In this document: one piece after another, positions 44,917 through 56,092 of the stretch
Position numbering within the stretch: position 1 is the stretch's first letter
How the letters are laid out: the number at the start of each line of letters is the position of its first letter
Source: Candidatus Pantoea persica
Lineage (GTDB): Bacteria > Pseudomonadota > Gammaproteobacteria > Enterobacterales > Enterobacteriaceae
Direction of reading: 5' to 3'
DNA: 64,000 nt
Assembly: GCF_013753875.1 (NCBI RefSeq)
Contig: NZ_SMDS01000018.1
Location: forward strand, 248,001 to 312,000
Notes under the pieces: generated by a model
What the model saw: only the letters and a program-made list of their open reading frames with translations
The model's database searches: none
What the model was told of the DNA's origin: nothing
Made by a program: the position numbers and the translations under genes

Positions 44917-46506
44917 CTAGATGATGGCCTGCGGGCTGACGCCGTAATGGGCGGCGATGGCCGTCAGCGAGTCGCAGCGCACCACTTTGTGCCGCACCGG
45001 CGCGTGCACCGCCACGCTATTGCTGGCCGGCACCTTCAGGCGCTGCCCCTCCCAGACCACATCGCGCTTGAGCCGGTTCATCTCGCGCAGCGTCGCCATG
45101 CTAACGCCATATTTCGCGGCGACGCCGGAAAGCGTTTCGCCGCGCGTCACGGTATGCCGCTGCACTGCACCAATGTACTGCGTGGTGCCGGTCGCTGGAT
45201 TACTGGCGACGCTCACCGTCGGCGATGAGCCGAGCGGACGATTTTCCTCCTTTGGGACCGATTGTAGCGGGTGCGCCAGGAAATAATTGCGCAGGCCCTT
45301 ATAGATGGCCGAGGCAATTTTATCCTGATAAGCGCTACTGCCGAGCAGTCGCTCCTCCGAGGTATTACTGATGAAGCCGGTTTCCACCAACAGCGAGGGG
45401 ATATCCGGCGAACGCAGCGCGCCAAGGCTGGCGTGCTCCGGCAGTCGCTTGTGCAGCGGCGATACGCCGCGCAACTGTTGCAAGACTTTTACCGCCACGT
45501 CGTAGCCGACGCGCTGCGAATGGCCAAACTGCAAATCCAGCACCGCCTGGCTCAGGTAGGGATCGGCTTGGCTGTTCGCCAGCAGATCCCCTGCGCCGCC
45601 CAGCAGTTCGGACTGCTTCTCGCGCTGCTCCAGCCAGTTCGCCATTTCGCTGTTGGCGCGCCGGTTCGACAGCACCCACACCGAGGCGCCGGTGGCGCTG
45701 TGGCTCGGCGCCGAGTCGGCGTGGATAGAGACCAGCAGGTTGGCGTTCTCTTTGCGCGCCACCTCGGAACGGCCCATTACCGAAATAAAATAGTCACCGT
45801 CGCGCGTCAGCACCCCTTTGAACATCGGATCGTTGTTCAGCAGTACCTTGAGCTTGCGCGCGATAGCGATAGTGACGTTCTTTTCACGCAGGCCGCGCTG
45901 ACCGATAGCGCCGGGATCCTGGCCGCCGTGACCGGCATCAATCGCCACAATCACCGTGTCGTTGCTGGTAGGCACTGCATTGCCCGGGCGCGTCGTGGTA
46001 TTGGTATTGCTGACCGCCGTTACCTGCCTGGCGTTGAAGGGGTTAGCGGCTGGGCGGCTCGGCGCCGTTGTCGCTGTTGTCGCTGTTGAAACCGGCGCGG
46101 CGCGCGTAGCGGGCTGTCGGCCCTGAATGGTAAACACCACGTTATAGCTACTGCCGTTGCGCTGTGTCGTCGCGCGGGTTTTGCCCGGCTGCGTCAGCTC
46201 GAACACCAGCCGGATGCTCTGTTTGTCTTTTGGAGTGCTGGTGCGGATGCGCTTGACGATGTTGTCACCGCTGAAGTTCAGTGGCAGGCCCTGAATCACG
46301 CCGCTCTGGCGAAGAATATCCAGCACCACGCGATCAGAATTGCGCAGCGGAAAATAGCCGTAGACCGGCTGTCCGGCGAAGCTCAGCGTCACCGTCGCCC
46401 GGCTGTCGCCGTTTTCTATCTTGATGTCCGACAGGCTGGCCGCCAGCGCGGGCGCGGTAGCCAGGTACAACAACAGCAGCAGTGCGCTTTTCATCCGTGC
46501 GATCAT
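44917..46506 (-). CDS. amiB: AmiB, N-acetylmuramoyl-L-alanine amidase, cut by TAG in its last LysM
   Basis: AmiB is a periplasmic zinc amidase that splits septal peptidoglycan under EnvC control. From the ATG at 46506 there is a signal peptide (to about residue 21), an AMIN domain (22-120), a linker, an Amidase_3 domain with [11 protein letters not shown] and the family regulatory helix (about 190-415), and two LysM repeats. TAG at 44917-44919 lies 20 codons before the natural TGA (44854-44856), in the frame that continues ANNMKSSNVMLGQPLKIPAS. The context TCTAGG fits CAG to TAG at a CCAGG site. The 529-residue product keeps the amidase domain. It overlaps tsaE by four bases. Confidence 0.9.
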   Translation of the reverse strand: MIARMKSALLLLLYLATAPALAASLSDIKIENGDSRATVTLSFAGQPVYGYFPLRNSDRVVLDILRQSGVIQGLPLNFSGDNIVKRIRTSTPKDKQSIRLVFELTQPGKTRATTQRNGSSYNVVFTIQGRQPATRAAPVSTATTATTAPSRPAANPFNARQVTAVSNTNTTTRPGNAVPTSNDTVIVAIDAGHGGQDPGAIGQRGLREKNVTIAIARKLKVLLNNDPMFKGVLTRDGDYFISVMGRSEVARKENANLLVSIHADSAPSHSATGASVWVLSNRRANSEMANWLEQREKQSELLGGAGDLLANSQADPYLSQAVLDLQFGHSQRVGYDVAVKVLQQLRGVSPLHKRLPEHASLGALRSPDIPSLLVETGFISNTSEERLLGSSAYQDKIASAIYKGLRNYFLAHPLQSVPKEENRPLGSSPTVSVASNPATGTTQYIGAVQRHTVTRGETLSGVAAKYGVSMATLREMNRLKRDVVWEGQRLKVPASNSVAVHAPVRHKVVRCDSLTAIAAHYGVSPQAII

Positions 46507-46967
46507 GCCTGCGCCACCTGCTCGGTCAGCTGTTCGCCCAGCGCAGAGCGCGCTTCCAGCCTCGCTTCGCGCGCGGCGCCGACATAGCTCAGCGTCAGGG
46601 CCAGATCGGGCGGCGGCAGCACGCCGGCGCCCTGCTGCGGCCACTCCACCAGGCAGATTGCCTCACCAGTGAAATAGTCGCGGATGCCCATGAATTCCAG
46701 CTCTTCCGAATCGGCCAGACGATAGAGATCGAAGTGGTAAAGCGCGCGTTCGCCAAGGGTATAAGGCTCGACCAGCGTATAGGTCGGGCTTTTGACGTTG
46801 CCCTGGTGGCCAAGCGCCTGCAGAAAGCCGCGGCTAAAGGTGGTTTTACCCGCGCCTAAGTCGCCATAGAGATAGATTACCGCCGTGCCGGTACAGGCGC
46901 GGGCCAGCTGAGCACCCAGATTGAGGATTGCCGCCTCATCGGGCAAGGAAATAACACAGGTCTTCAT
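46503..46967 (-). CDS. tsaE: TsaE, tRNA threonylcarbamoyladenosine synthesis ATPase
   Basis: TsaE is the ATPase that resets the TsaBD complex making t6A37 in tRNA; it is essential in E. coli. The 154-residue product (E. coli 153) has the P-loop [13 protein letters not shown] and the motifs [10 protein letters not shown] and YHFDLYRL. It is intact between the dead nnr and amiB. Confidence 0.95.
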   Translation of the reverse strand: MKTCVISLPDEAAILNLGAQLARACTGTAVIYLYGDLGAGKTTFSRGFLQALGHQGNVKSPTYTLVEPYTLGERALYHFDLYRLADSEELEFMGIRDYFTGEAICLVEWPQQGAGVLPPPDLALTLSYVGAAREARLEARSALGEQLTEQVAQA

Positions 46968-46973
46968 GCTTTA

Positions 46974-48453
46974 TTATTGGGTCATCTCTGGATTAACAAA
47001 CTGCCACAGCAGCTCGAATAAATCTGTTGCCAACATGCCGCGCGCGCCGCGCCGTGCGCTACGCAGCCTGCACAGGCCGCGTCGAACAGCGCCAGCTGCT
47101 GCCCCATCATCGAGGCGATAATACCACTCAATACGTCGCCCATTCCGCCGGACGCCATGCCCACATTGCCGACGTCGGCAAAGGCCATCTCGCCCTGCTC
47201 GCTGGCGATAATGGTGCCGGCGCCCTTCAATACCATGACGCCGCCGTAGCGCGCCGCCAGCGACTGCGCGGCATGCAAGCGATCGCGCTCGACGTCGCCG
47301 GTTTTCACGCCCAGCAGCCGCGCTGCTTCGCCGGGATGCGGCGTAATGATGCGATTCTGACGTTTCTGCGCATTGATTGCCAGCAGGTTAAGCGCATCCG
47401 CGTCCCAAAGCATCGGCTTTTCGCTGACCGCAACCGCTTTTAACGAATTTTGCCCCACTCTCGCTGACCCAGCCCAGGACCGATGGCGATCACATCCGCC
47501 CACTCCAGCCCCTTTGTCAGGCTGTCGTCGGTCAGCTCATCCACCATGATTTCCGGGCGCGCCGTCAGGATGGGCGCAATATTATCGCGATGCGTCAGCA
47601 CGCGCACCAGACCCCGCGCGCAGCGCCGCCTCCGCCGTCATGCGGATGGCGCCGGCGGTGCCGGTGTCGCCGCCGACCACCAGCAGACGTCCGTGGTTGC
47701 CCTTGTGCGAGGTCGGCTTGCGCGGCTTCAGCCAGCGCGTTAGCGATGAGGCGTCAAAGCGCGCCATCGGGGCCTCTTCGCCCGTCAGGAAAGGGGCCAG
47801 GCCAAGATCGGCGTAGCGCAGCCTGCCGATCAGGTCGCGCGCTTTGCCGGTGATCTGTCCCGGCTTGAGCGCGACAAAACTCAGCGTCTGCGCGGCATCA
47901 ATCGCCTCGCCCGGCACGCTGCCATTTGCCGCCGACAGGCCTGAGGGCATATCGAGCGCCAGCACCGGCGCAGCGTGCGTGTTCGCCTGTTTGATCAGCG
48001 CGGCGTAAGCGCCGGTCGGCGCGCGGTTGATGCCGGTGCCGAGCAACGCGTCTACGATCACGTCGACCTGCTCCGGCCAGGGGGCGTCAGGCGCATAGAT
48101 TTCGCCGCCTGCTTCCAGCCAGGCGTCGCGCGCGCGCTGCGCCTCTTCCGGCAGCGGCTTCTCTCCTTCGCACGCCAGCAGCGTCGTCTCGATGCCTGCC
48201 GCCTGCGCCAGCCGCGCCACCACATAGCCGTCACCGCCGTTGTTGCCATGGCCGCAGAGGATCAGCCAGTGCTGCGCCTGTGGCCACTGCTGCTGTGCAG
48301 CGCGAAGGCCGCCTGCCCGGCGCGCTGCATCAGCTCGTAGAGCGTAATGCCGAGCGCGTCGGCGCCTTCGCGCTCCAGCTGCCGCAGAGCCTGCGCAGGC
48401 CAGACGGAATATGGTAAACGGCGGCCGTCCGCATTTGATTCCTGGTTACTCAT
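46974..48453 (-). pseudogene. nnr: nnr remnant (NAD(P)HX epimerase/dehydratase), several frameshifts
   Basis: Nnr repairs hydrated NAD(P)H and is about 508 residues. Pieces are: the start MSNQESNADGRRLPYSVWPA with ALGITLYELMQRAGQAAFAL; a frame change near 48300; the epimerase domain with ARLAQAAGIETTLL to HGRLLVVGGDTGTAGAIRM; another change near 47610; the kinase-like dehydratase domain with PMLWDADALNLLAIN, ITPHPGEAARLLG and GGMGDVLSGI; and a final deletion near 47045 that joins AHGAAR to GMLATDLFELLWQFVNPE. Its ATG overlaps the divergent queG ATG. Confidence 0.92.
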
Positions 48454-49590
48454 GTCATACCCTCTCGATCTTCATCAGCTTGCCCAACAGATTAAACAGT
48501 GGGGCAAGGATCTCGGTTTTCAGCAGGTCGGTATTACCGACACAGATCTCAGCGCGGAAGAGCCGCGCCTGCAGGCGTGGCTGGACAAGCAGTATCACGG
48601 CGAAATGGAGTGGATAGCGCGACACGGCATGATGCGCGCCCGTCCGCATGAACTGCTGCACGGCACGCTGCGCGTGATCAGCGTGCGCATGAACTACCTT
48701 CCGGCAAAAGCCGCCTTCGCCAGTACGCTGAAAAATCCGCAGCTCGACTATGTCAGCCGCTACGCTCTGGGCCGTGATTACCACAAAGTATTGCGCAATC
48801 GCCTGAAAAAGCTCGGAGAAATGATTCAGGAACGCTGCGGAGAGCTGAATTTTCGCCCCTTCGTCGACTCTGCGCCGGTGCTGGAGCGTCCGCTGGCGGC
48901 GAAGGCCGGGCTGGGCTGGACCGGTAAACATTCGCTGATCCTGAATCGCGAAGCGGGCTCGTGGTTTTTTCTCGGCGAGCTGCTGCTCGACCTGCCGCTG
49001 CCGATCGATACGCCGCAGGGAAGAGCAGTGCGGCCGCTGTGTCGCCTGTATGACCATCTGCCCGACCAATGCCATCGTCGAGCCCTACGTGGTCGACGCC
49101 CGCCACTGCATCTCCTATCTCACCATCGAACAGGAAGGCGCCATCCCTGAAGCGCTGCGGCCGCTGATAGGCAATCGCATCTACGGCTGCGACGACTGCC
49201 AGCTGATCTGTCCGTGGAACCGCTATGGACAACTTAGCGACGAAAGCGATTTTGCGCCGCGCGCCGCGCTGCACATGCTTGAGCTTATAGCCCTGTTTCA
49301 GTGGAATGAGAAAACCTTTTTACGGGTGACGGAAGGCTCGGCGATACGCCGCATCGGCCATCTGCGCTGGCTGCGATGTAGCCGTCGCGCTGGGCAACGC
49401 GCCCTAGCGCGCGGAAATCGTCGATGTGCTGGAGAAGCGGCTGGGGGAAAACGCGCTGCTTGATGAGCATATCGCGTGGGCGCTGAGTCAGCAGCGGGGA
49501 AAATGCTAGGCGCTGGCGATTGACGTGCAGCCTACGTAGCAAAAGCGGCTGGTGCGCGCCGTCGAGAAGGGATTGCCGCGTGATGCATAA
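48452..49590 (+). pseudogene. queG: queG remnant (epoxyqueuosine reductase)
   Basis: QueG is the cobalamin and [4Fe-4S] enzyme of the last step of tRNA queuosine synthesis, 379 residues in E. coli. The first 190 residues are excellent. An extra G near 49020 shifts the frame before EEQCGRCVACMTICP, the first cluster motif. Another change near 49378 follows RIGHLRWLR. Then TAG occurs at 49405-49407 (for the W of NAPW), 49507-49509 and 49537-49539 before the true end RAVEKGLPRDA. The first two TAGs are in CCTAG and CTAGG contexts. Confidence 0.93.
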
Positions 49591-49615
49591 TTGATCAATG
49601 CGGCGCGCTGATAAC

Positions 49616-49864
49616 TTTTCCACACGTTGTGCATAAAATTAAAAAGCCGTTGTCATTCAACTGACACAGGGAGGCAAAGACGAAATTCTAACAAAATGAA
49701 ATGTTATTATCTTATTAAAATTTAATGCTTTACATAAAAATATGTACAAATGATAACATGGACAGACGCAGAACGGCGCAGTAATCTTGTGGATAACTCT
49801 GTTAAAAATAGTTTTACAGATCGCCGGAAACGGCGTCAAAGTGCGGCTGGCATGCTGTGGATAC
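49616..49864. promoter_or_regulatory. datA: DnaA-box cluster in the position of datA
   Basis: Between queG and tRNA-Gly, four 9-mers resemble the DnaA box TTATNCACA: 49616-49624 plus strand TTTTCCACA (one mismatch); 49628-49636 minus TTATGCACA (exact); 49788-49796 minus TTATCCACA (exact); 49856-49864 minus GTATCCACA (one mismatch). An AT-rich segment (49680-49745) lies between the second and third. In E. coli datA, which with IHF promotes DnaA-ATP hydrolysis, lies between queG and glyVXY. No clear IHF consensus is seen by eye. The identification is by context and motif. Confidence 0.65.
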
Positions 49865-49940
49865 CCCAATAAGCGTAGAGTAGCCCGATGACCGGAAAGA
49901 GTCATACGCTAAGCGTATGATTTTCTATGATGTGAAAATT

Positions 49941-50016
<76 letters not shown>

Positions 50017-50060
50017 GCCCTGTACCACTACATAAATTCCTCATTGGTACGATGGTATTT

Positions 50061-50088
50061 ATTATACGAGAATTTTTTGCCGCTGCAA
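50061..50088 (-). promoter_or_regulatory. Promoter of tRNA-Gly
   Basis: On the minus strand TTGCAG (50083-50088) and TATAAT (50061-50066) are 16 bases apart, followed by start about 38 bases before the tRNA. Transcription runs toward the DnaA-box cluster. Confidence 0.7.
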
Positions 50089-50181
50089 GAGCCTGAAAGC
50101 AAAATTTTGCGATTTCGATTCGTTTGCCGATTAAAGCAGCAACACGCTGTTTTCCTGCGCACCTTTCACCGCTAATCACCG

Positions 50182-50730
50182 CTAAAGCTGCAAAAAGTGC
50201 TCGCGGTAGTATGCCAGCTCGGCGACGGATTCGCGAATATCATCCAGCGCCTGATGCGTGCCCGCTTTTTTAAAGCCTGGCAGAATATCCGGCTTCCAGC
50301 GACGCGCCAGCTCTTTCAACGTGCTGACGTCAAGATAGCGATAGTGGAAATAGGTTTCCAGCTCCGGCATGTATTTGAACAGGAAGCGGCGATCCTGACC
50401 GATGCTGTTGCCGCAAATCGGTGAGCTGCTAGCAGGCACCCACTGCTTTAAAAACGCCAGCGTCGCCAGCTCGGCGGCGCGATCGTCAAATTCGCTGGCC
50501 TTGACGCGTTCCACCAAGCCGCTGGCGGTATGAGTGCGCACGTTCCAGTCGTCCATCAGCGCCAGCTGCGCGTCGGACTGGCGTACCGCCATCACCGGCC
50601 CTTCCGCCAGAATATTCAGGTTCGCGTCGGTCACCAGCGTGGCGATCTCAATAATGCGGTCGCGCTCTGGATCCAGCCCGGTCATCTCCAGATCGATCCA
50701 AATCAGATTGTTTTCATTTCCTGTTGCCAT
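50182..50730 (-). CDS. orn: Oligoribonuclease
   Basis: Orn degrades two- to five-nucleotide RNAs, including pGpG, and is essential in E. coli. The 182-residue DEDDh exonuclease has the motif [24 protein letters not shown] and the C-terminal [11 protein letters not shown]. The ATG at 50730 ([14 protein letters not shown]) is preceded by GGGAAA; ATGs further upstream add unrelated residues. It is divergent from rsgA with 102 bases between starts. Confidence 0.95.
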   Translation of the reverse strand: MATGNENNLIWIDLEMTGLDPERDRIIEIATLVTDANLNILAEGPVMAVRQSDAQLALMDDWNVRTHTASGLVERVKASEFDDRAAELATLAFLKQWVPASSSPICGNSIGQDRRFLFKYMPELETYFHYRYLDVSTLKELARRWKPDILPGFKKAGTHQALDDIRESVAELAYYREHFLQL

Positions 50731-50832
50731 GCTGTTTCCCGCCGTAGCCGTAGTCGTCATCGATAGTGAATAAAGTGTATCATAGACGTTTTGCCCGGCA
50801 GGGCGAAGTGTGGCCAACTCCTGAGAGGATGT

Positions 50833-51870
50833 GTGAGCAAAAATAAACTGTCGAAAGGTCAACAACGTCGCGTCAGCGCCAACCATCAGCGTCGTCTGAA
50901 ACAGCGTGAAGTGCCGGAAGCTGACGACAACCTGTTTGGTGAAGCGGCGGAAGGCGTGGTGATCAGCCGCTTCGGCATGCATGCAGACGTCGAGGCGAGC
51001 GCAGGCGACGTGCACCGCTGCAATATCCGCCGCACCATCCGTTCGCTGGTCACCGGCGACCGCGTGGTCTGTCGGCCGACGCTAAGCGGTGGCAAGGGCA
51101 TCGTCGAAGCGGTGCACGAGCGCAGCAGCGTATTGACGCGCCCCGACTACTACGACGGCCTGAAGCCAATCGCCGCCAATATCGATCAGATCATTATCGT
51201 GTCGGCGATTTTGCCCGAGCTGTCGCTGAATATCATCGATCGCTATCTGGTGGCGAGCGAGACCTTAGGTATCGAGCCGCTGCTGGTGCTGAACAAAACC
51301 GATCTACTGGATGAGCCGGCGCACACCTTCGTTGAGGAGCAGATGGATATCTACCGCCGTATCGGCTATCGCGTGCTGATGGTCTCCAGCCACACCAAAG
51401 CGGGCCTGGCGGAGCTAAAAGCGGCCCTGACCGATCGCATCAGCGTCTTTGCCGGTCAGTCCGGCATCGGCAAATCGAGCCTGCTTAATGCCCTGCTCGG
51501 CCTCGACGCGGCGGCGGAAACCGCCATCCTGACCAACGGCGTGTCCGGGCTGGGCCAGCACACCACCACCGCGTCGCGCCTCTATCACTTTCCTCACGGC
51601 GGCGACGTGATCGATTCGCCGGGCGTGCGCGAGTTTGGTTTATGGCACCTGGAACCGGAACAAATCACGCGCGGATTTGTCGAATTTCGTGAATTTCTGG
51701 GCGGTTGTAAGTTCCGCGACTGTAAGCATGGCAACAATCCCGGCTGCGCCATTCGCGCCGCCGTCGAAGCGGGCCAGATAGATGTTTCGCGCTTTGACAA
51801 CTATCACCGTATTTTAGAAAGCATGGCGCAGGTGAAAACGCGCAAGAATTTCTCTGACGGTGACGCCTGA
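50833..51870 (+). CDS. rsgA: RsgA, small-subunit assembly GTPase
   Basis: RsgA is the circularly permuted GTPase that checks late maturation of the 30S subunit. The 345-residue product (E. coli 350) starts with GTG at 50833 ([13 protein letters not shown]). It has an OB-fold, G4 NKTD, G1 [10 protein letters not shown]2-containing LGQHTTT, G3 DSPG, and a C-terminal zinc motif C-K-F-R-D-C-K-H ... C. The loop before LGQHTTT is three residues shorter than in E. coli. The gene is intact. Confidence 0.95.
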   Translation: MSKNKLSKGQQRRVSANHQRRLKQREVPEADDNLFGEAAEGVVISRFGMHADVEASAGDVHRCNIRRTIRSLVTGDRVVCRPTLSGGKGIVEAVHERSSVLTRPDYYDGLKPIAANIDQIIIVSAILPELSLNIIDRYLVASETLGIEPLLVLNKTDLLDEPAHTFVEEQMDIYRRIGYRVLMVSSHTKAGLAELKAALTDRISVFAGQSGIGKSSLLNALLGLDAAAETAILTNGVSGLGQHTTTASRLYHFPHGGDVIDSPGVREFGLWHLEPEQITRGFVEFREFLGGCKFRDCKHGNNPGCAIRAAVEAGQIDVSRFDNYHRILESMAQVKTRKNFSDGDA

Positions 51871-51955
51871 TCCCTGCTGCGAGCCAGCCGATTTCGCTGT
51901 ACGCCGCAGCGCAACGGGGAAATTCGCCATCTGACCGGGGCGCAGCTATCATGCG

Positions 51956-51964
51956 CCCCCCCCC
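51956..51964. repeat. C9 homopolymer between rsgA and psd
   Basis: Nine C in a row lie about 35 bases before the psd start and 24 bases before its ribosome site. Length changes could alter spacing of upstream elements. Confidence 0.7.
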
Positions 51965-51999
51965 TTTTGATTGACGCGAAATTAAGCCAGGAGGCTAAG

Positions 52000-52896
52000 G
52001 TGTTTGATCGTATAAAACTCGGCCTGAATCATGTACTGCCGAAAAAATGGCTGACCGAACTCGCCGGCTGGGGAGCCAGCCGCCGCCGCGGCTGGTTGAC
52101 CAAACTGGTGATCGATCTCTTTGTCTGGTTCTACAAAGTCGATATGGCGGAGGCGCGCAAGCCCGACACCGCCAGCTACCGCACCTTTAACGACTTCTTC
52201 GTTCGCCCGCTGAAAGATGATGCGCGTCCGATCGATCCCGACGCCAACCTGATTGTGCAGCCTGCCGATGGCGCCATCAGCCAGCTTGGTCGCATCGACG
52301 GCAATCAGATCTTTCAGGCGAAGGGTCACCACTACACGCTGGAGGCGCTGCTGGCAGGCCAGCAAGAGATGGCGGCGCGCTTCCGCGATGGCGACTTTGT
52401 CACCACCTATCTGGCGCCGCGCGACTACCACCGCGTGCATATGCCGTACAACGGCATTCTGCGCGAGATGATCTACGTGCCGGGCGATCTCTATTCCGTC
52501 AATCCGCTGACGGCGCGCAATATCCCGAACCTGTTTGCGCGCAACGAGCGCGTGATCTGCTATTTCGATACCGATATCGGTCCGATGGTACAGATTCTGG
52601 TCGGCGCCACCATCGTCGGCAGTATCGAAACCAGCTGGGCTGGCACCATTACGCCGCCGCGCGAAGGTGTGATTAAGCGCTGGCACTATCCGGCCGCGGA
52701 AGATGAAGGCGCGGTTGTGCTGCTGAAGGGCCAGGAGATGGGCCGCTTCAAGCTCGGCTCCACGGTTATCAACCTCTTCGCACCGGGACGCGTCAAGCTG
52801 GCGGAGAGCCTGGAAGCGGAAAGCAAGACCCGTCTGGGTCAGCCGCTGGCCATCGTGCTGCCGCCGTCCGCTCCCGTCGATATCATCGCCGACTAA
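52000..52896 (+). CDS. psd: Phosphatidylserine decarboxylase proenzyme
   Basis: Psd makes phosphatidylethanolamine, using a pyruvoyl group formed by self-cleavage. The 298-residue product contains the cleavage motif LGST in [13 protein letters not shown] (about residue 252) and the membrane-facing N-terminus. It lacks about 25 residues of the variable E. coli tail (322). The start is GTG at 52000, with CAGGAGG five bases before it; it opens [18 protein letters not shown]. rsgA-psd-mscM order is as in E. coli. Confidence 0.95.
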   Translation: MFDRIKLGLNHVLPKKWLTELAGWGASRRRGWLTKLVIDLFVWFYKVDMAEARKPDTASYRTFNDFFVRPLKDDARPIDPDANLIVQPADGAISQLGRIDGNQIFQAKGHHYTLEALLAGQQEMAARFRDGDFVTTYLAPRDYHRVHMPYNGILREMIYVPGDLYSVNPLTARNIPNLFARNERVICYFDTDIGPMVQILVGATIVGSIETSWAGTITPPREGVIKRWHYPAAEDEGAVVLLKGQEMGRFKLGSTVINLFAPGRVKLAESLEAESKTRLGQPLAIVLPPSAPVDIIAD

Positions 52897-52912
52897 TCCC
52901 TAAGAGTGTGCT

Positions 52913-55900
52913 GTGCGATCCTTTCTCTTCCTGATGCTGAGCCTCTGGCTCAGCACCTCAGCACTGGCGGCCACGGTGCCAGAGACCAGCCAACTTAAAC
53001 AGGCGTTGGAGGAAGCGAAAGCAGCAAAAACCTCACCTGCCCAGGCTGAACAGGTGCAATCCCTCGAAGCCGCCCTAAACACCCTTTCCGAACGCGATGC
53101 GTCGCTGACGCGCGCAGAGGCAGAGCAGTATCAGCAGGTTATCGACAATTTTCCCCGCCTGGTGCGCGAGCTGCGCCAGCAGATCGCTTCGCTGGACGAC
53201 GGCGGCAAAAGCGTGCGCGGCGCCATGAGCAGCGCTCAGCTCAATCAGGAGATTCTGCAGGTCAGCAGCCAGCTGCTGGAAGAGGGCCGTCAGGCGCATC
53301 AGGAACAGGATTGCGCCCGCGAGATCAGCGATTTGCTCTCGCAGCTGCCGCAGCAGCAGACCGACACGCGTCGCGCCATGAATGAAAGCGACCGCCGTCT
53401 GCAAAACGGCGCTGCCGCCTCGCCGTGGGCGCAGCAGGCGGAGAACGCGCTGAACAAAGCGCGCGTCGATGCACTCGAGCTGGAGCAGCTCTCCGCCAAT
53501 AACCGTCAGGAGCTGGCGCACACCGAGCAGCTGGCGGAAAACAGCGGCGATCTGCCGCCCGCCATCAGCGATCAGTTTCGCGTCAACCGCGACCTCTCCA
53601 GCGCACTGAATCAGCAGGCGCAGCGCATGGATCTGGTGGCCTCTCAGCAGTGGCTGGCGACCAACCAAATTATTCAGGTGCGTCAGGCGTTATGCACACT
53701 GCACGAACAAGTCGCAGTGGCTGGGCGCCTCCAATCTGCTCAGTGAAGCGCTGCGCCCCAGGTGGCGCGCCTGCCTGAGATGCCCAAATCGCAGCAAATC
53801 GACAATGAGATGGCGCAGCTGCGCGTGCAGCGCCTGCGCTATGAAGATCTGCAGCAGCAGCAGTAGGTGCTGCGCAAAGCGCACCAGCCCGACGGCCAGC
53901 CCTTTACCGCGGAACAGCGGCGCATTCTTGATGCGCAGTTGAAAACCCAGCGCGAGCTGCTCAACTCGCTGATCTCCGGCTGCGACACGCTGATCCTCGA
54001 AATTACCAAGCTCAAGGTGGCCAATACCCAGCTGCAGGATGCGCTGACCGATGTCAAAGACGCCACCCACCGCTATCTCTTCTGGATGGCGGATATCAGC
54101 CCGATCGGCCTGAGCTATCCGGTCGAAGTGGCGCGCGATCTCTCGCGCCTGCTGTCGTTCTATACCCTCAGCCAGCTGGGCAAAGCGCTGGCGATGATGG
54201 TCACTAGCCGCGAAACGGTGCTGCTGATGGTCGGCGCGCTGCTGCTGGTTGGCTTCAGCATCCGCACGCGCCGCCACTTCAACACGTTCCGCGTTCGGCG
54301 AGCAAAGTGGGCAAGGTGACCTAGGATCGCTTCCGCCTGACGCTGCGCACCGTTTTCTGGTCAATCCTGGTGGCGCTGCCGGTGCTGTGGGCCGCGATCG
54401 GCTTCGGCCTGCAGCACGCCTGGCCCTACCCGATCGCCGTGGCGTTCGGCAACGGCATTACCGCGACGCTGTCGCTGCTGTGGGCCTTTATGATCAGCGC
54501 CGCCTTCGCCCGGCCTAACGGGCTTTTTGTGGTGCACTCCCGCTGGCCGCAGCGGCGTGTCGCGCGCGCCATGCGCTACTACTTGCTGACTATCGGCCTG
54601 ATTGTGCCGCTGATCATGCTGCTGATCGCCTTCGCTAATAAGGAGGATCGGTCGACTCTGCTTTATTCTAATCTGCGGCGCGCGCTCTATCGTGATCGTT
54701 AGCCTGAAGCGCGCCGGCATCCCACTCTATCTCGATAAAGAGGGTAACGGCGACAATCTGGTGAGTCGCGTGCTGTGGAACCTGATGATCGCCATTCCGC
54801 TGGCGGCCGCCCTCGCCTCGACCATCGGCTATCTGGCAACCGCGCAGGCGCGGCTGGAAACCTCCATCGCCATCTGGTTCCTGCTGCTGGTGATTTACCA
54901 CATTATCCGCTGCTGGATGCTGATCCAGCGGCGCCGCATCGCCTTCGACCGCGCCCGTCAGCGGCACGCCGATATGCTGGCGAACCGCGCGCGCAACGAG
55001 GAGGAGGAAGAGGCAGGCGCCGCCAACGCCGAGCCGGATGTGGAGGAGCCGATTATCGATCTGGACGCCATCAGCGCCCAGTCGCTGCGGCTGGTGTGCT
55101 CGATTTTGACCCTGCTGGCGCTGGTGTCGGTGATTGTGCTCTGGTCGGAGATTCACTCCGCGTTCGGCTTCCTAGAAAATATCCGCCTGTGGGACGTCAG
55201 CACCACGGTACAGGGCGTCGAGAGCATGCAGCCGATTACGCTGGGCTCGGTATTTATCGCCATTCTAGTGCTGATTATTACCACGCAGCTGGTGCTGCTG
55301 CAGCACCTAAGCCTGACGCCGGCACCGGCTACGCCATTACCACGCTGACCAAATATGTGCTGATGCTGGTGGGCGGCCTGATCGGCTTCTTGATGACTGG
55401 CATTGAGTGGTCGAAGCTGAAGTGGCTGGTCGCCGCGCTCAGCGTCGGGCTTGGTTTCGGCCTGCAGGAGATTTTCGCCAACTTTATTTCCGGCCTGATT
55501 ATCCTGTTCGAAAAACCGATTCGCATCGGCGACACCGTGACCATCCGCGATCTCACCGGCAGCATTACGCGCATCAACACGCGCGCCACCACCATCGTCG
55601 ACTGGGCCTGCAAAGAGATCATCGTGCCGAACAAGGCCTTTATCACCGAGCAGTTCGTTAACTGGTCGCTCTCTGACTCGGTGACGCGCGTCGTGCTGAC
55701 CATTCCTGCGCCCGCGCACGTCAACAGCGAAGAGATCACCACGGTGCTGCGGCAGGCGTGCGAACGCTGTAGCTATGTGCTGGATATGCCTGCGCCGGAG
55801 GTGTTCCTGGTGGATCTGCAGCAGGGTATTCAGCTGTTCGAACTGCGCATCCACGCGGCCGAAATGGGCCACAGCATACCGCTGCGTCATGAGCTGCACC

Positions 55901-56043
55901 AGCTGATCCTGAAAGGCTTCGCCGAGCACGGCATGGAGATGCCCTTCCCGCCTTTCCAAGTGCGCATGAAGACGCTGGGCAAGAAAGCGCCCGCCAGCAA
56001 CGGCACGCCCGCGTCGCGCACCTTTAAGTCCGGCGGCATATAG
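52913..56043 (+). pseudogene. mscM: mscM (yjeP) remnant, miniconductance mechanosensitive channel
   Basis: MscM is a large channel of about 1107 residues relieving mild hypo-osmotic shock. The start is GTG at 52913 with a signal peptide. A deletion removes part of the periplasmic coiled-coil (near 53520). Frame changes occur near 53722, 54290, 54655 and 55305, and TAG occurs at 53864-53866 and 54322-54324. The second TAG replaces the Q of KVTQD in a CCTAGG context. The MscS-like core (LGFGLQEIFANFISGLIILFEKP, in part) near 55450-55560 and the C-terminus are well preserved. The pieces cannot form a channel. Confidence 0.93.
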
Positions 56044-56076
56044 AAAAAAGCACCCCCGGCGAGTCGGGCGTGCTTA
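56044..56076 (-). terminator. Terminator candidate after mdh
   Basis: An imperfect stem AAGCAC-CCCG / CGGG-GTGCTT has a run of A on the plus-strand left. It lies between the convergent mscM remnant and mdh. Confidence 0.65.
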
Positions 56077-56092
56077 TCCTGCGGTGACGGCC

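Noticed and set aside
49591-49940. Chromosomal replication origin
   Set aside because: The gene context (queG, tRNA-Gly, orn) is that of datA; there are no 13-mers, gidA or mnmG, and too few DnaA boxes for oriC.
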